From contig CAWKJU010000009.1 in assembly GCA_963849955.1 (NCBI GenBank), positions 372,001-436,000 of the forward strand: a stretch of DNA of 64,000 nucleotides, given 5' to 3'. A program made the translations under genes and the position numbers. How positions within the stretch are numbered: position 1 is the stretch's first letter; every line of letters starts with the position of its first letter. Positions 55,620 to 62,738 of the stretch are shown here, piece by piece. Source of the DNA: CAWFGW01 sp963849955 (GTDB taxonomy: Bacteria > Bacteroidota > Bacteroidia > Cytophagales > JAAEPT01). Below the pieces are notes generated by a model, which worked only from the letters and a program-made list of their open reading frames with translations, did not search any database and was not told the DNA's origin.

Positions 55620-55946
55620 ATGGATGATTTCACTAAATGGACGACAGGAATTCTTATTGGAATCCAAATACTGAAAATGATATTTAATTGGACAATCCAT
55701 AACATGATAAACCCCAAACAAAGTGTAGAGTTTGGGGTGAACCATCCTGGAATGTTGTTTGAAAAAAATGGAATGAACAAAGCAATTGAACGCGACCAAA
55801 TGTTTGTTTACTGTACCTTCATTCTTTTTTGGTTAAAAACACCTCAAAAAACTAGTGGTAAAGTTATGGCTTGGAGCGTACTTGGGTTATCTATGATTCA
55901 AATTGTCGGCATCATACTACTTATTAACTTTGGAAAAAGTGCCTAA
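55620..55946 (+). CDS. Small two-TM membrane protein (cassette 15)
   Basis: 108 residues. Hydrophobic helices near residues 8-25 and 82-104; in between a polar stretch (NPKQSVEFGVNHPGM). No family recognised. Cotranscribed with the secreted protein upstream. Its TAA is inside the left box GTGCCTAAC. Confidence 0.6.
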   Translation: MDDFTKWTTGILIGIQILKMIFNWTIHNMINPKQSVEFGVNHPGMLFEKNGMNKAIERDQMFVYCTFILFWLKTPQKTSGKVMAWSVLGLSMIQIVGIILLINFGKSA

Positions 55947-56152
55947 CACTCTGTATATTTCATGGCTGGTTAGTGGTTTTCGAGGCTTTGGTTCTTCGTA
56001 GAAATCCCGTCAATCTGCAAGATTGACTAGCTTCGGAGGACAAATTTAGCAAGTCAATCTTGCAGATTGACTCAGTGGTAATCCCGATAGCTATCGGGAC
56101 GAAATTTCACTACCTTGAAGTCAGCCATGAAAACATACAGTAAACGTTGTAA
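55939..56152 (+). repeat. attC-like site 15 with palindrome insertion
   Basis: Left box GTGCCTAAC matches cassette start GTTAGGCAC (55050). Right box GTTGTAA at 56146; spacer 198 bp, 16 more than site 14, because of TCCCGATAGCTATCGGGA at 56082-56099. Confidence 0.9.
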
Positions 56153-56161
56153 ATCATACCA

Positions 56162-56734
56162 ATGATAAACGAAGCTATTTTTGATAATAAAACCTACAGA
56201 TTCAAACTATCTAAAACAGTTCCTTTGACAGGTGAGAAATTAGCTGTTATTGATAATGTAGAAAAGCTTTTTCAAGCACTCAAATACAATGATATATCTC
56301 GTTATGATAGTTCTATAATTCTTACAAATGGTAATGAAGAAAAAAATGGATGGCATAACAACCCATTAAAATGGTACAATAGAATAAACTTCAATTTTAC
56401 ACAGAATGAAACCATAATAGACTTTGAATGGTCTATTAAGAATCAAGTTCTAACAAGTAATGAAAAAGACTTTATTGACAGCTTTATAAATGAAATAATT
56501 AATGATCTGAAAACTAACTCAATAACCATAGATAAGTACATAGAACTGACATCAAAAACTAAATCCAAAGGAATAAAAATGACTTTATGGATAATTGTCG
56601 GGGCTTTCTTATCCGCTATTCCTTCAGTCTACTTAGCATTTAAGTTCGATTTAATAATAATAATGTTTCTAGGTATCCTATTAGGTACATTCACATCTTA
56701 CAAACTAATTTTAAAATGGATGAGCGATGATTAA
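56162..56734 (+). CDS. Membrane protein of unknown function (cassette 16)
   Basis: 190 residues. A soluble N-terminal ~130 residues with WHNNPLKWYNRINFNF is followed by two TM helices (LWIIVGAFLSAIPSVYLAF and LIIIMFLGILLGTFTSYKLI). No family recognised. Its stop region overlaps a possible start (ATGATTAAA) of the next gene, suggesting past translational coupling. Confidence 0.6.
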   Translation: MINEAIFDNKTYRFKLSKTVPLTGEKLAVIDNVEKLFQALKYNDISRYDSSIILTNGNEEKNGWHNNPLKWYNRINFNFTQNETIIDFEWSIKNQVLTSNEKDFIDSFINEIINDLKTNSITIDKYIELTSKTKSKGIKMTLWIIVGAFLSAIPSVYLAFKFDLIIIMFLGILLGTFTSYKLILKWMSDD

Positions 56735-56789
56735 ATAAAGGGTACTCAAATATTTCATTTTAATTTTAGGAGCTATTATTATACCTTTT

Positions 56790-57122
56790 TTGATAACCAT
56801 GTTTTTGATTATTGTTACTGGTGATAGGGTTTCAGGAATGAGACATTTCCCGATACCATCTTTGTTACTAGTTCACTTTCTTTTTTCTTTTACCCAACTA
56901 GAAACTACTATGATTAAGAAAGCTATCTACTGCTTAATCGCTTGTCTATTATCAGCTGCATTTGTGATGATTCCAATTTACTTCAAAATAAGTTTAAGTC
57001 TTGATATGTATGGATATTGGGATTTAATTACATTCTTCACATTGAGCACAATTGGAACATGGGAAATAATTTATCAAATTGATAAAATGCGAAGTAAAAA
57101 CGATTTACAACACCAGATATGA
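56790..57122 (+). CDS. Small multi-TM protein, possibly 5'-disrupted (cassette 16)
   Basis: 110 residues from a TTG (ATG 56799 is the alternative). Three hydrophobic segments. In the same frame upstream a hydrophobic helix (RVLKYFILILGAIIIPF) continues back to an ATG at 56727 but is interrupted by a TAA at codon 4, so the natural start may be lost. The 3' end reads through the left box of attC-like site 16. Confidence 0.5.
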   Translation: MITMFLIIVTGDRVSGMRHFPIPSLLLVHFLFSFTQLETTMIKKAIYCLIACLLSAAFVMIPIYFKISLSLDMYGYWDLITFFTLSTIGTWEIIYQIDKMRSKNDLQHQI

Positions 57123-57302
57123 AGTCATGGCTTTGTAGTGGTGTGGCGAGGTAGTGGTTCTTCGTAGACAGCCCGTCAAATCTGCGATTCGACTCGCTCT
57201 GGGGGAAGAAATTAGCAAGTCAAATCGCAGATTTGACTAAGTGGTAAACCGAAACTATATTGCTTTGAAAAACCGCCACGCCTCATATATTTAACGTTAG
57301 CT
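57102..57302 (+). repeat. attC-like site 16 (cassette 16)
   Basis: Left box GATTTACAAC is the exact reverse complement of cassette start GTTGTAAATC (56146). Right box GTTAGCT at 57296; spacer 184 bp. Inner GTCAAATCTGCGATTCGAC / GTCAAATCGCAGATTTGAC. Confidence 0.9.
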
Positions 57303-57319
57303 TTCATTAATATCTGAAC

Positions 57320-58225
57320 ATGAAATTTTTATTATCTATTATAATCCTTTTCATCTATTCTTCATCCTTCGGGTGTCTAAATGGAGAAACAAAATTTTTA
57401 AATAATGGATTTTGGGTCTATGAAGACTTCGATGGCAGAGTACCAAGAGGCCATTACGGAGGTATTTCTGAAGAAGAGTTACCAGAACTCTTAAATGAAC
57501 TAGATTCACTATATAGAAGTACTGATAGTGTTAAATACCTTTCGGACTATGGTTATGTCTTAATATTTAATAGAGACTATAAAAAAGCAATTTCAATTTA
57601 TCAAAAGATTGATTCCATTTCTCCAAGCTTATACAGTACTGCATCAAACCTTGGTACAGCGTACGAACTGATTGGTGAAAACGACCTCGCACTTAAATGG
57701 ATTATGAAATCTTATGAGATTAATCAAAAATCACATCACAATTCTGAATGGATCCATATTAACATCCTTAAAATCAAAACAGATTCCAAGTTAGAGGTAA
57801 CTTCTGGGAATTTGATTAATACATCATTCGGCAGTTCTTTAGAGCCTAAAACAGACTTGTCTAATTCAGAATTAGAAACTCTTCATGAAAGTATTTATTA
57901 TCAACTGAATGAAAGAATGACTTTCATAAGCGGAAAAAACCAAATTATTGGAAACCTTCTTTTTGACCTTGCCAATATCTCTCTGATTTTAAATTATAAA
58001 AGTGATGCCACTAGAATGTACAAGATGGCAAAAGACTATGGATATAACTCTGAACTTATTGATACTAGAATTGAACTAGCCAATAAAAAAGACGCTAAAG
58101 ACACTTATTATAAAGTCGTCAGACATGATGAATTCCCGATGTTTTTAATTCTAGGACTAATTGCTACTTTCATTGTTTCTGTAGTAGTATTCATATTATA
58201 TAGAATATTAAAAAAGAAAAGCTAA
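57320..58225 (+). CDS. TPR protein with signal sequence and C-terminal TM anchor (cassette 17)
   Basis: 301 residues. Signal peptide MKFLLSIIILFIYSSSFGC, TPR-like helices at ~60-140 (DYGYVLIFNRDYKKAISIYQKI; SNLGTAYELIGENDLALKWIMKS) and a C-terminal TM helix (MFLILGLIATFIVSVVVFIL) followed by a Lys-rich tail. A periplasmic TPR scaffold anchored in the inner membrane is inferred. The TAA stop lies within the attC left box. Confidence 0.7.
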   Translation: MKFLLSIIILFIYSSSFGCLNGETKFLNNGFWVYEDFDGRVPRGHYGGISEEELPELLNELDSLYRSTDSVKYLSDYGYVLIFNRDYKKAISIYQKIDSISPSLYSTASNLGTAYELIGENDLALKWIMKSYEINQKSHHNSEWIHINILKIKTDSKLEVTSGNLINTSFGSSLEPKTDLSNSELETLHESIYYQLNERMTFISGKNQIIGNLLFDLANISLILNYKSDATRMYKMAKDYGYNSELIDTRIELANKKDAKDTYYKVVRHDEFPMFLILGLIATFIVSVVVFILYRILKKKS

Positions 58226-58431
58226 CACGATATATGAAATTATAGCTGGTTCTGTGAGTTATCAAAGGTTTGTGATTACTTGTGAGTGAGCCAAATCTGC
58301 GATTTGGCATTTATGTCAAGAAAAAAATTAAACGCCAAATCTGCGATTTGGCTTTGTGGTATCCCGATAGCTATCGGGATGAAAGTTCATCGCTTTCTAT
58401 TCAGCTACAATTCATATATTTAACGTTACCA
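58218..58431 (+). repeat. attC-like site 17 with palindrome insertion
   Basis: Left box AAAGCTAAC matches cassette start GTTAGCTTT (57296). Right box at 58425; spacer 198 bp. Like sites 6 and 11 except for ATCCCGATAGCTATCGGGAT at 58361-58380. Confidence 0.9.
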
Positions 58432-58441
58432 AATATTAAAA

Positions 58442-58948
58442 ATGAAAAATCTAACTTTTCTAATAATTCTACTTATATCAGCTAGTATCTACAGTTGTTC
58501 TAACGACTCAAAAAACGAGCTAAAAAGCAGCAATACAAAACTATCCAGTACTGACTTTAAAACATCAAAAGAACGTGTAGAAGAATTAAAAAAGCATATA
58601 ACTGTTTATTCTGATTTTCATGACGCAGAGTTTGAGCTTTTTAACGTTAATGGAAACTTTAATGATGATAGATTATCAATCCCTGGAGCTTCATCTTGGG
58701 ATTACCGTTTTGTTATTCAATTAAAACAAGAGGACATTAATAAATGGACAACAGAAAGCGGAATGGTTATAATTAAAGATGATTTGACAATTGATTCTAT
58801 TCCTTGGTTATCAGATTTAAATTCAATGCTAACTAACAAAATTGAAAATGATGAAATTGGAGAATATTATGAGCGTAAAGGCGATTCTAATTATGCAGTC
58901 ACATTTCGAAGGAGCGGAATTATATTTCGTAGAATCATAAATAATTAA
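58442..58948 (+). CDS. Lipoprotein of unknown function (cassette 18)
   Basis: 168 residues. N-terminus MKNLTFLIILLISASIYSCS carries a lipobox (IYSC), so it is lipid-anchored. The mature part starts with a Ser/Asn-rich linker and continues as a mixed alpha/beta domain (FHDAEFELFNVNGNFNDDRLSIPGASSWDYRF). No family recognised. Confidence 0.68.
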   Translation: MKNLTFLIILLISASIYSCSNDSKNELKSSNTKLSSTDFKTSKERVEELKKHITVYSDFHDAEFELFNVNGNFNDDRLSIPGASSWDYRFVIQLKQEDINKWTTESGMVIIKDDLTIDSIPWLSDLNSMLTNKIENDEIGEYYERKGDSNYAVTFRRSGIIFRRIINN

Positions 58949-58951
58949 AAC

Positions 58952-59166
58952 ATTTGGTAACCCGTTGTATATTTCATGGCTGGTTAGTGGTTTTCGATGC
59001 TTTGGTTCTTCGTTGAAATCCCGTCAATCTGCAAGATTGACTAGCTTCGGAGGACAAATTTAGCGAGTCAATCTTGCAGATTGACTCCGTGGTAATCCAG
59101 ATAGCTATCGGGACGAAATTTCACTACCTTGAATTCAGCCACGAAAACATACAGTAAACGTTAGCT
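58952..59166 (+). repeat. attC-like site 18 with palindrome insertion
   Basis: Left box ATTTGGTAAC is the exact reverse complement of cassette start GTTACCAAAT (58425). Right box GTTAGCT at 59160; spacer 198 bp. The inserted palindrome at 59097-59113 has one altered base (CCAGATAGCTATCGGG). Confidence 0.9.
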
Positions 59167-59231
59167 GTCATTGTGAAAAAACAACAGTAAGACAAATTGC
59201 AACAAATTGAAAAGAAATTGATATAAAAAAC

Positions 59232-59612
59232 ATGAATGACGAAGTGACAAAATTTCTTGATGAGTTAAATCACCCGTTAAGAAGCGGAATTGAAGAACTT
59301 CGGCAAATACTATTAAATTCAGCCAATGGATTGTCTGAAAATATAAAATGGAATGGACCGAATTATTGTTTTGAGAAAGAAGATAGAGTAACAATGAGAA
59401 TTCAACCACCAAAACAAATCCAGTTGATTTTTCATCGAGGAGCAAAGAAGATAAACCAACCGAAAGACAAACTGATTGATGATAAATCTGGTCTTCTTAC
59501 TTGGAAAGAAAATGACAGAGCATTAGCAACGTTTAAAAATATAGATGAAATTAAAAAGGCGAAGTCAAGCCTTGAAAAAATAATAAATGAATGGATTATT
59601 GCAACGAAATAA
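59232..59612 (+). CDS. DUF1801-family protein (cassette 19)
   Basis: 126 residues. The DUF1801 pattern is visible: VTKFLDELNHPLRSGIEELRQILLNSANGLSENIKWNGPNYC, followed by MRIQPPKQIQLIFHRGAK and a helical end. Cytoplasmic; the family has a YdhG-like fold with proposed but unproven roles. Single gene; 70 bp of leader separate it from the cassette start. Confidence 0.82.
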   Translation: MNDEVTKFLDELNHPLRSGIEELRQILLNSANGLSENIKWNGPNYCFEKEDRVTMRIQPPKQIQLIFHRGAKKINQPKDKLIDDKSGLLTWKENDRALATFKNIDEIKKAKSSLEKIINEWIIATK

Positions 59613-59621
59613 AAACAACGA

Positions 59622-59753
59622 ACTGCTAACATCGTGTATAAAACATTGGGGTTTTAGTGGTTATTCGAGCGTTCTGCTACGCATCAAGTTCAGTGTAATT
59701 TGGCAGGAAAGTCGTCCGCAATCCCCAATGTTTCATACACGCAACCGTTAGCA
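59622..59753 (+). repeat. attC-like site 19 (cassette 19), short class
   Basis: Left box CTGCTAAC agrees with the cassette start GTTAGCTG except at one of 8 bases. Right box GTTAGCA at 59747; spacer 116 bp. Outer stem GTGTATAAAACATTGGGG / CCCCAATGTTTCATACAC. Confidence 0.82.
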
Positions 59754-59783
59754 ACAAGCTGACAAAAAGCGAACTTAACCAAT

Positions 59784-60173
59784 ATGACAAAAATTGACCC
59801 AATAATAGCAGTAAAGGACGTAAATGTTAGCGCAGATTGGTATCAGTCAGTATTTGACTGTAAAAGAAAACACGGGGGAAATGATTTTGCTGTGCTTGAA
59901 GATGAAAATGATGAGATTCTCATCTGCCTTCATAAATGGGGCGAACACGAACACCCGACAATGGTAAATCCAAATATTACACCAGGAAACGGAATAATTC
60001 TCTATTATAAAACAGACAATTTGGAGGCAATACGACAGAACATCAAAAGGATGAAATATCCGATTGAAGAAGATGTTCATTTAAACCCAAATTCTACGAA
60101 AAAGGAATTTTCACTACGAGATATAAACGGGTACTATTGGACTATTACCGAATTTCACAAGTATGAGGGATGA
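59784..60173 (+). CDS. Glyoxalase/bleomycin-resistance (VOC) family protein (cassette 20)
   Basis: 129 residues with the VOC beta-alpha-beta-beta-beta fold: start KIDPIIAVKDVNVSADWYQSVFDC, middle ILICLHKWGEHEHP and end KKEFSLRDINGYYWTITEF with the metal-site Glu equivalents. Likely a metal-dependent lyase/dioxygenase-fold or antibiotic-binding protein; substrate unknown. Single gene in its cassette. Confidence 0.82.
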   Translation: MTKIDPIIAVKDVNVSADWYQSVFDCKRKHGGNDFAVLEDENDEILICLHKWGEHEHPTMVNPNITPGNGIILYYKTDNLEAIRQNIKRMKYPIEEDVHLNPNSTKKEFSLRDINGYYWTITEFHKYEG

Positions 60174-60188
60174 ATAAAATAAAAGCCA

Positions 60189-60321
60189 GTTACCAACAAT
60201 GCATATAGCTTATGGCGGGTGCATGGCTAAATTCAAGGTTTTCAGCTCTTTATCAAGTTGGTCTCGGGTGGACAGGAAAGTACTCCGAAAGCCGCCACAA
60301 GCTATATGCAGAACGGTATCG
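60189..60321 (+). repeat. attC-like site 20 (cassette 20), short class, degenerate boxes
   Basis: Left box GTTACCAAC matches the cassette start GTTAGCAAC (59747) at 7 of 9 after reverse complement. The right box reads GGTATCG instead of GTT-. Spacer 117 bp. Outer stem GCATATAGCTTATGGCGGG / CCGCCACAAGCTATATGC. Confidence 0.75.
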
Positions 60322-60354
60322 GCAAGCTAAAGAACTTCACAACATTTTGGCTGA

Positions 60355-60681
60355 CTACTTTTGGTGCAGACACAAACTGTTCCCATCCAAATCCTTGAAC
60401 CAAGCAAATTTTCCCCAAGGGGTCTCATCAATCTTACTGACATCAATCCCTTTACTTTCAAATCTCTTGATTTTGTTTTCAATATCGTCTGTTTCACAAA
60501 TGATACCTTGAAAATCAGCGAGCGAAATGGTGGTATTACTTCCTGGAAGTCCCATTTGTATCCACGTTTCACCGTGAGCGGCTGGTGCTTCAACAAGCAC
60601 TTTAAAACCGAGGTTCAAATAAAACTCTTTGGCTTTTTGCCTGTCCTTGACAGGTATCATAATAATTTCTACTGATTTCAT
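60355..60681 (-). CDS. Glyoxalase-fold (VOC) protein, divergent from araC gene (cassette 21)
   Basis: 108 residues from ATG 60681 (MKSVEIIMIPVKDRQKAKEFY...), chosen because the longer frame upstream runs through the divergent promoter. VOC fold with LGFKVLVEAPAAHGETWIQMGLPG and a C-terminal WGKFAWFKDLDGNSLCLHQ that carries the usual metal-ligand region. It is the only intact cassette gene on the minus strand and shares its control region with the AraC-type regulator, which probably controls it. Confidence 0.82.
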   Translation of the reverse strand: MKSVEIIMIPVKDRQKAKEFYLNLGFKVLVEAPAAHGETWIQMGLPGSNTTISLADFQGIICETDDIENKIKRFESKGIDVSKIDETPWGKFAWFKDLDGNSLCLHQK

Positions 60682-60788
60682 TTTAGTCGTTTTTAAAGAA
60701 GTTACAAGGCAAAGATACCAACAATAGATATGCACATTGTCGGGTGAAAACGACAATATAACCTGTCAATTGCGACAAACAAATTTTG

Positions 60789-60796
60789 TAACTTTG
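60789..60796 (+). promoter_or_regulatory. -7 box of the AraC-type gene
   Basis: TAACTTTG lies 4 bp before the ATG at 60801, giving a probable start of transcription at or next to the start codon. A TTG at 60770 is 16 bp upstream, shorter than the ideal 19 bp. Confidence 0.5.
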
Positions 60797-60800
60797 CCTG

Positions 60801-61766
60801 ATGAAGCACATTTCCATTTTACCACTTTATGATGCCACATTGACGAGCATTGACAGCAGTCATCAATTGTTTAGTCGTGTTAATGACTTTATGAGGTATC
60901 AAGGTAAACCGCCTTTTTATGATATTCAGGTTGTGGGACTAACCAATAACACAAAGCTTTCAAATGGTCTTTACACAATTAGTTCTGACAAGACCATTCA
61001 TCAAATCAAGAAAACGAATGTAATTGTTTTGCCTTTACTGTGTGGTAATTTCAAAGAAGCCATTCAGGAAAATAAAAAATATACGGATTGGCTCATAAAC
61101 CAATATCATAATGGTGCAGAAATTGTTTGCTTGTGTGTTGGGTCGTTTTATCTTGCTTCTACAGGACTTTTGGACAATAAGAAATGTGCAATTCATTGGG
61201 CTGCAAAGAATGAATTTAAAGAGATGTTTCCTGATATAAAAATTATTGACAACTCTATCATAACGGACGAAAATGGCATTTATACTTGTGGTGGCGGTTA
61301 TTCTTACCTGAATTTGATACTATATGTTTTTGAAAAACATTTAGGACGGGAAATTTCAATACTTGCTTCAAAAATGTTTGAAATTGACATTGAACGTAAA
61401 AGCCAAAATCCGTATATGATATTTATGGGACAGAAAAACCACGGAGACGAAGTAGTTTTGAAAGTACAGGAATGGCTAGAAAACAATCCCACGGAAACTC
61501 ACACTGTAGATGACATTTGCCATAAATTCAATGTGGGAAGAAGAACATTTGAAAGGAATTTTAAAAGATGTACGGGCAATTCAATAGCGGAATACATACA
61601 AAGGGTAAAAGTTGAATTTGCTAAAAAACAATTGGAATCTGGACGAAAAACGGTAAGCGAAATAATCTATGAAACTGGTTATAATGACACAGACGCTTTT
61701 AGAAAAGTATTCAGGAAATTCACCGATTTAACTCCCATTGAATACCGAAAAAAATATATAGCATAA
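60801..61766 (+). CDS. GlxA-type AraC-family regulator with DJ-1/PfpI-like sensor domain (cassette 21)
   Basis: 321 residues. N-terminal DJ-1/PfpI-like domain (HISILPLYDATLTSIDSS; nucleophile-elbow-like EIVCLCVGSFYLASTGLLDNKKCAIHW), C-terminal AraC double HTH (TVDDICHKFNVGRRTFERNFKRCTGNSIAEYIQRVKVE; VSEIIYETGYNDTDAFRKVFRKFTDLTPIEYRKKY). Predicted to sense a small molecule and activate the divergent glyoxalase-fold gene; self-regulation is also likely. Confidence 0.9.
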   Translation: MKHISILPLYDATLTSIDSSHQLFSRVNDFMRYQGKPPFYDIQVVGLTNNTKLSNGLYTISSDKTIHQIKKTNVIVLPLLCGNFKEAIQENKKYTDWLINQYHNGAEIVCLCVGSFYLASTGLLDNKKCAIHWAAKNEFKEMFPDIKIIDNSIITDENGIYTCGGGYSYLNLILYVFEKHLGREISILASKMFEIDIERKSQNPYMIFMGQKNHGDEVVLKVQEWLENNPTETHTVDDICHKFNVGRRTFERNFKRCTGNSIAEYIQRVKVEFAKKQLESGRKTVSEIIYETGYNDTDAFRKVFRKFTDLTPIEYRKKYIA

Positions 61767-61777
61767 GTAAAAGCCAG

Positions 61778-61911
61778 CCGCTAACATTGTATATGCGTAA
61801 TGCGGGCTAAATTGAAACGAATTGAACATTAACAAACATATCGGCAAACTGAAAGTGAAGTGCTTCTAATCCCGCACTACGCTTATATATATATATACTT
61901 GACCGTTGTGC
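61778..61911 (+). repeat. attC-like site 21 (cassette 21), short class
   Basis: Left box GCCGCTAAC fits the cassette start GGTATCGGC at 7 of 9. Right box GTTGTGC at 61905; spacer 118 bp. Outer stem GTATATGCGTAATGCGGG / CCCGCACTACGCTTATAT with an expanded TA run. Last recognisable site of the array. Confidence 0.8.
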
Positions 61912-61956
61912 TTCATTGAAAATCATATATTAATTGGAACTTTATTAAGTTTCGGT

Positions 61957-62443
61957 ATGACAATATTCATTGGAGTCCTTTACGGTCGCGCTTTAAAGAA
62001 CTTGTAAACAAAATATACGGAAGCTCTAAATTTATTTGAAACACCACCAAATCGTTAATTTGGCAAACTGTATTGAATGAACCATGCGGAACTGGAGTGA
62101 ATTTTAAATATTTTCAAAAGTCTTTAAAAATTCGGGAATTATAATTGGAATTGACTTATCCAACGGAATGTTGGACCAAGCTAAACGTAAAACAAAAAAA
62201 ACGGATGGACAAATATTGATTTGGAATTGGAGGACGTAACTAAAATAGACAGACATTGGCTAGAGCAATCGTCCGAGCAGAAAGGACAAATTAAAATTGA
62301 TGCTATTTTTTGCGACCTTGGACTTTCCGGACTTCAAGAATATAATAGACAATATTATTTCAATGTTAAGTCCAAACGGAAAAATTGTGATTTTAGATTG
62401 GTATCTTGAAAACCCCAGTCCGTTCGCAAAAAATCAGAATTAG
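61957..62443 (+). pseudogene. Decayed SAM-dependent methyltransferase (terminal cassette remnant)
   Basis: Pieces of one methyltransferase are spread over different frames: GIDLSNGMLDQAKRKTKK, then LELEDVTKIDRHWLEQS..DAIFCDLGLSGLQEYN, then ISMLSPNGKIVILDWYLENP and a stop at 62441. At least two frameshifts and stop codons separate them. No attC-like site follows, so this is the worn distal end of the array. Confidence 0.65.
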
Positions 62444-62738
62444 CTTATAAAAAAGTGTGCTTAATTTTCTGATGTGATAATTCTTGCAATGTCTGTATCC
62501 AGTATGGTTAGTTTACATATTATGTCAAAAAAGATTTAGCCAATTATTTACTTAAAAAGAAAGCAGGGAATTTAGGTGCCTGATGCAGAACAGGTTATAT
62601 AGTACACATATATTCAACCACTTACAGGCTTATAAACAGTAAATTAATTGTCTAATACATCAAGTCAACTATCGTACATTAATATTGCAAAATCTTCACC
62701 TCCATTTCAAACTGAAGCGATTTTTTGGGATCATCAAT
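62444..62738. other. Non-coding region beyond the array
   Basis: About 295 bp with no ORF or attC-like palindrome. It separates the decayed cassette from the resumption of chromosomal genes. Confidence 0.45.

Larger units (their letters stand above)
22646..62443 (+). mobile_element. Integron-like cassette array (21 cassettes plus terminal remnant)
   Basis: A run of gene cassettes, each ending in an imperfect palindrome bounded by an AAC-ending left box and a GTT-starting right box. In 18 of the 20 intact cassettes the 9-10 bases at the start are the exact reverse complement of the left box at that cassette's own end; the rest show 2 mismatches over 9-10 bases, and one IS-fused unit does not match. 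This is the signature of circular cassette intermediates recombined at GTT. Nearly all genes point the same way as the integrase. Confidence 0.85.

Noticed and set aside
28556..59166. Cassette-end palindromes read simply as transcription terminators
   Set aside because: They lack T-runs, are far longer than terminators, have conserved AAC/GTT boxes and match the start of their own cassette. They may still slow transcription.
27273..61911. CRISPR array suggested by recurring palindromic repeats
   Set aside because: Units are 0.5-4.8 kb apart and contain genes; repeats are 130-215 bp, not 25-40 bp with short spacers; no cas genes are present.
22646..62443. Whole region as an ordinary genomic island of repeated IS insertions
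   Set aside because: Only one IS is present; the boundaries of all other units carry recombination boxes rather than IS ends.
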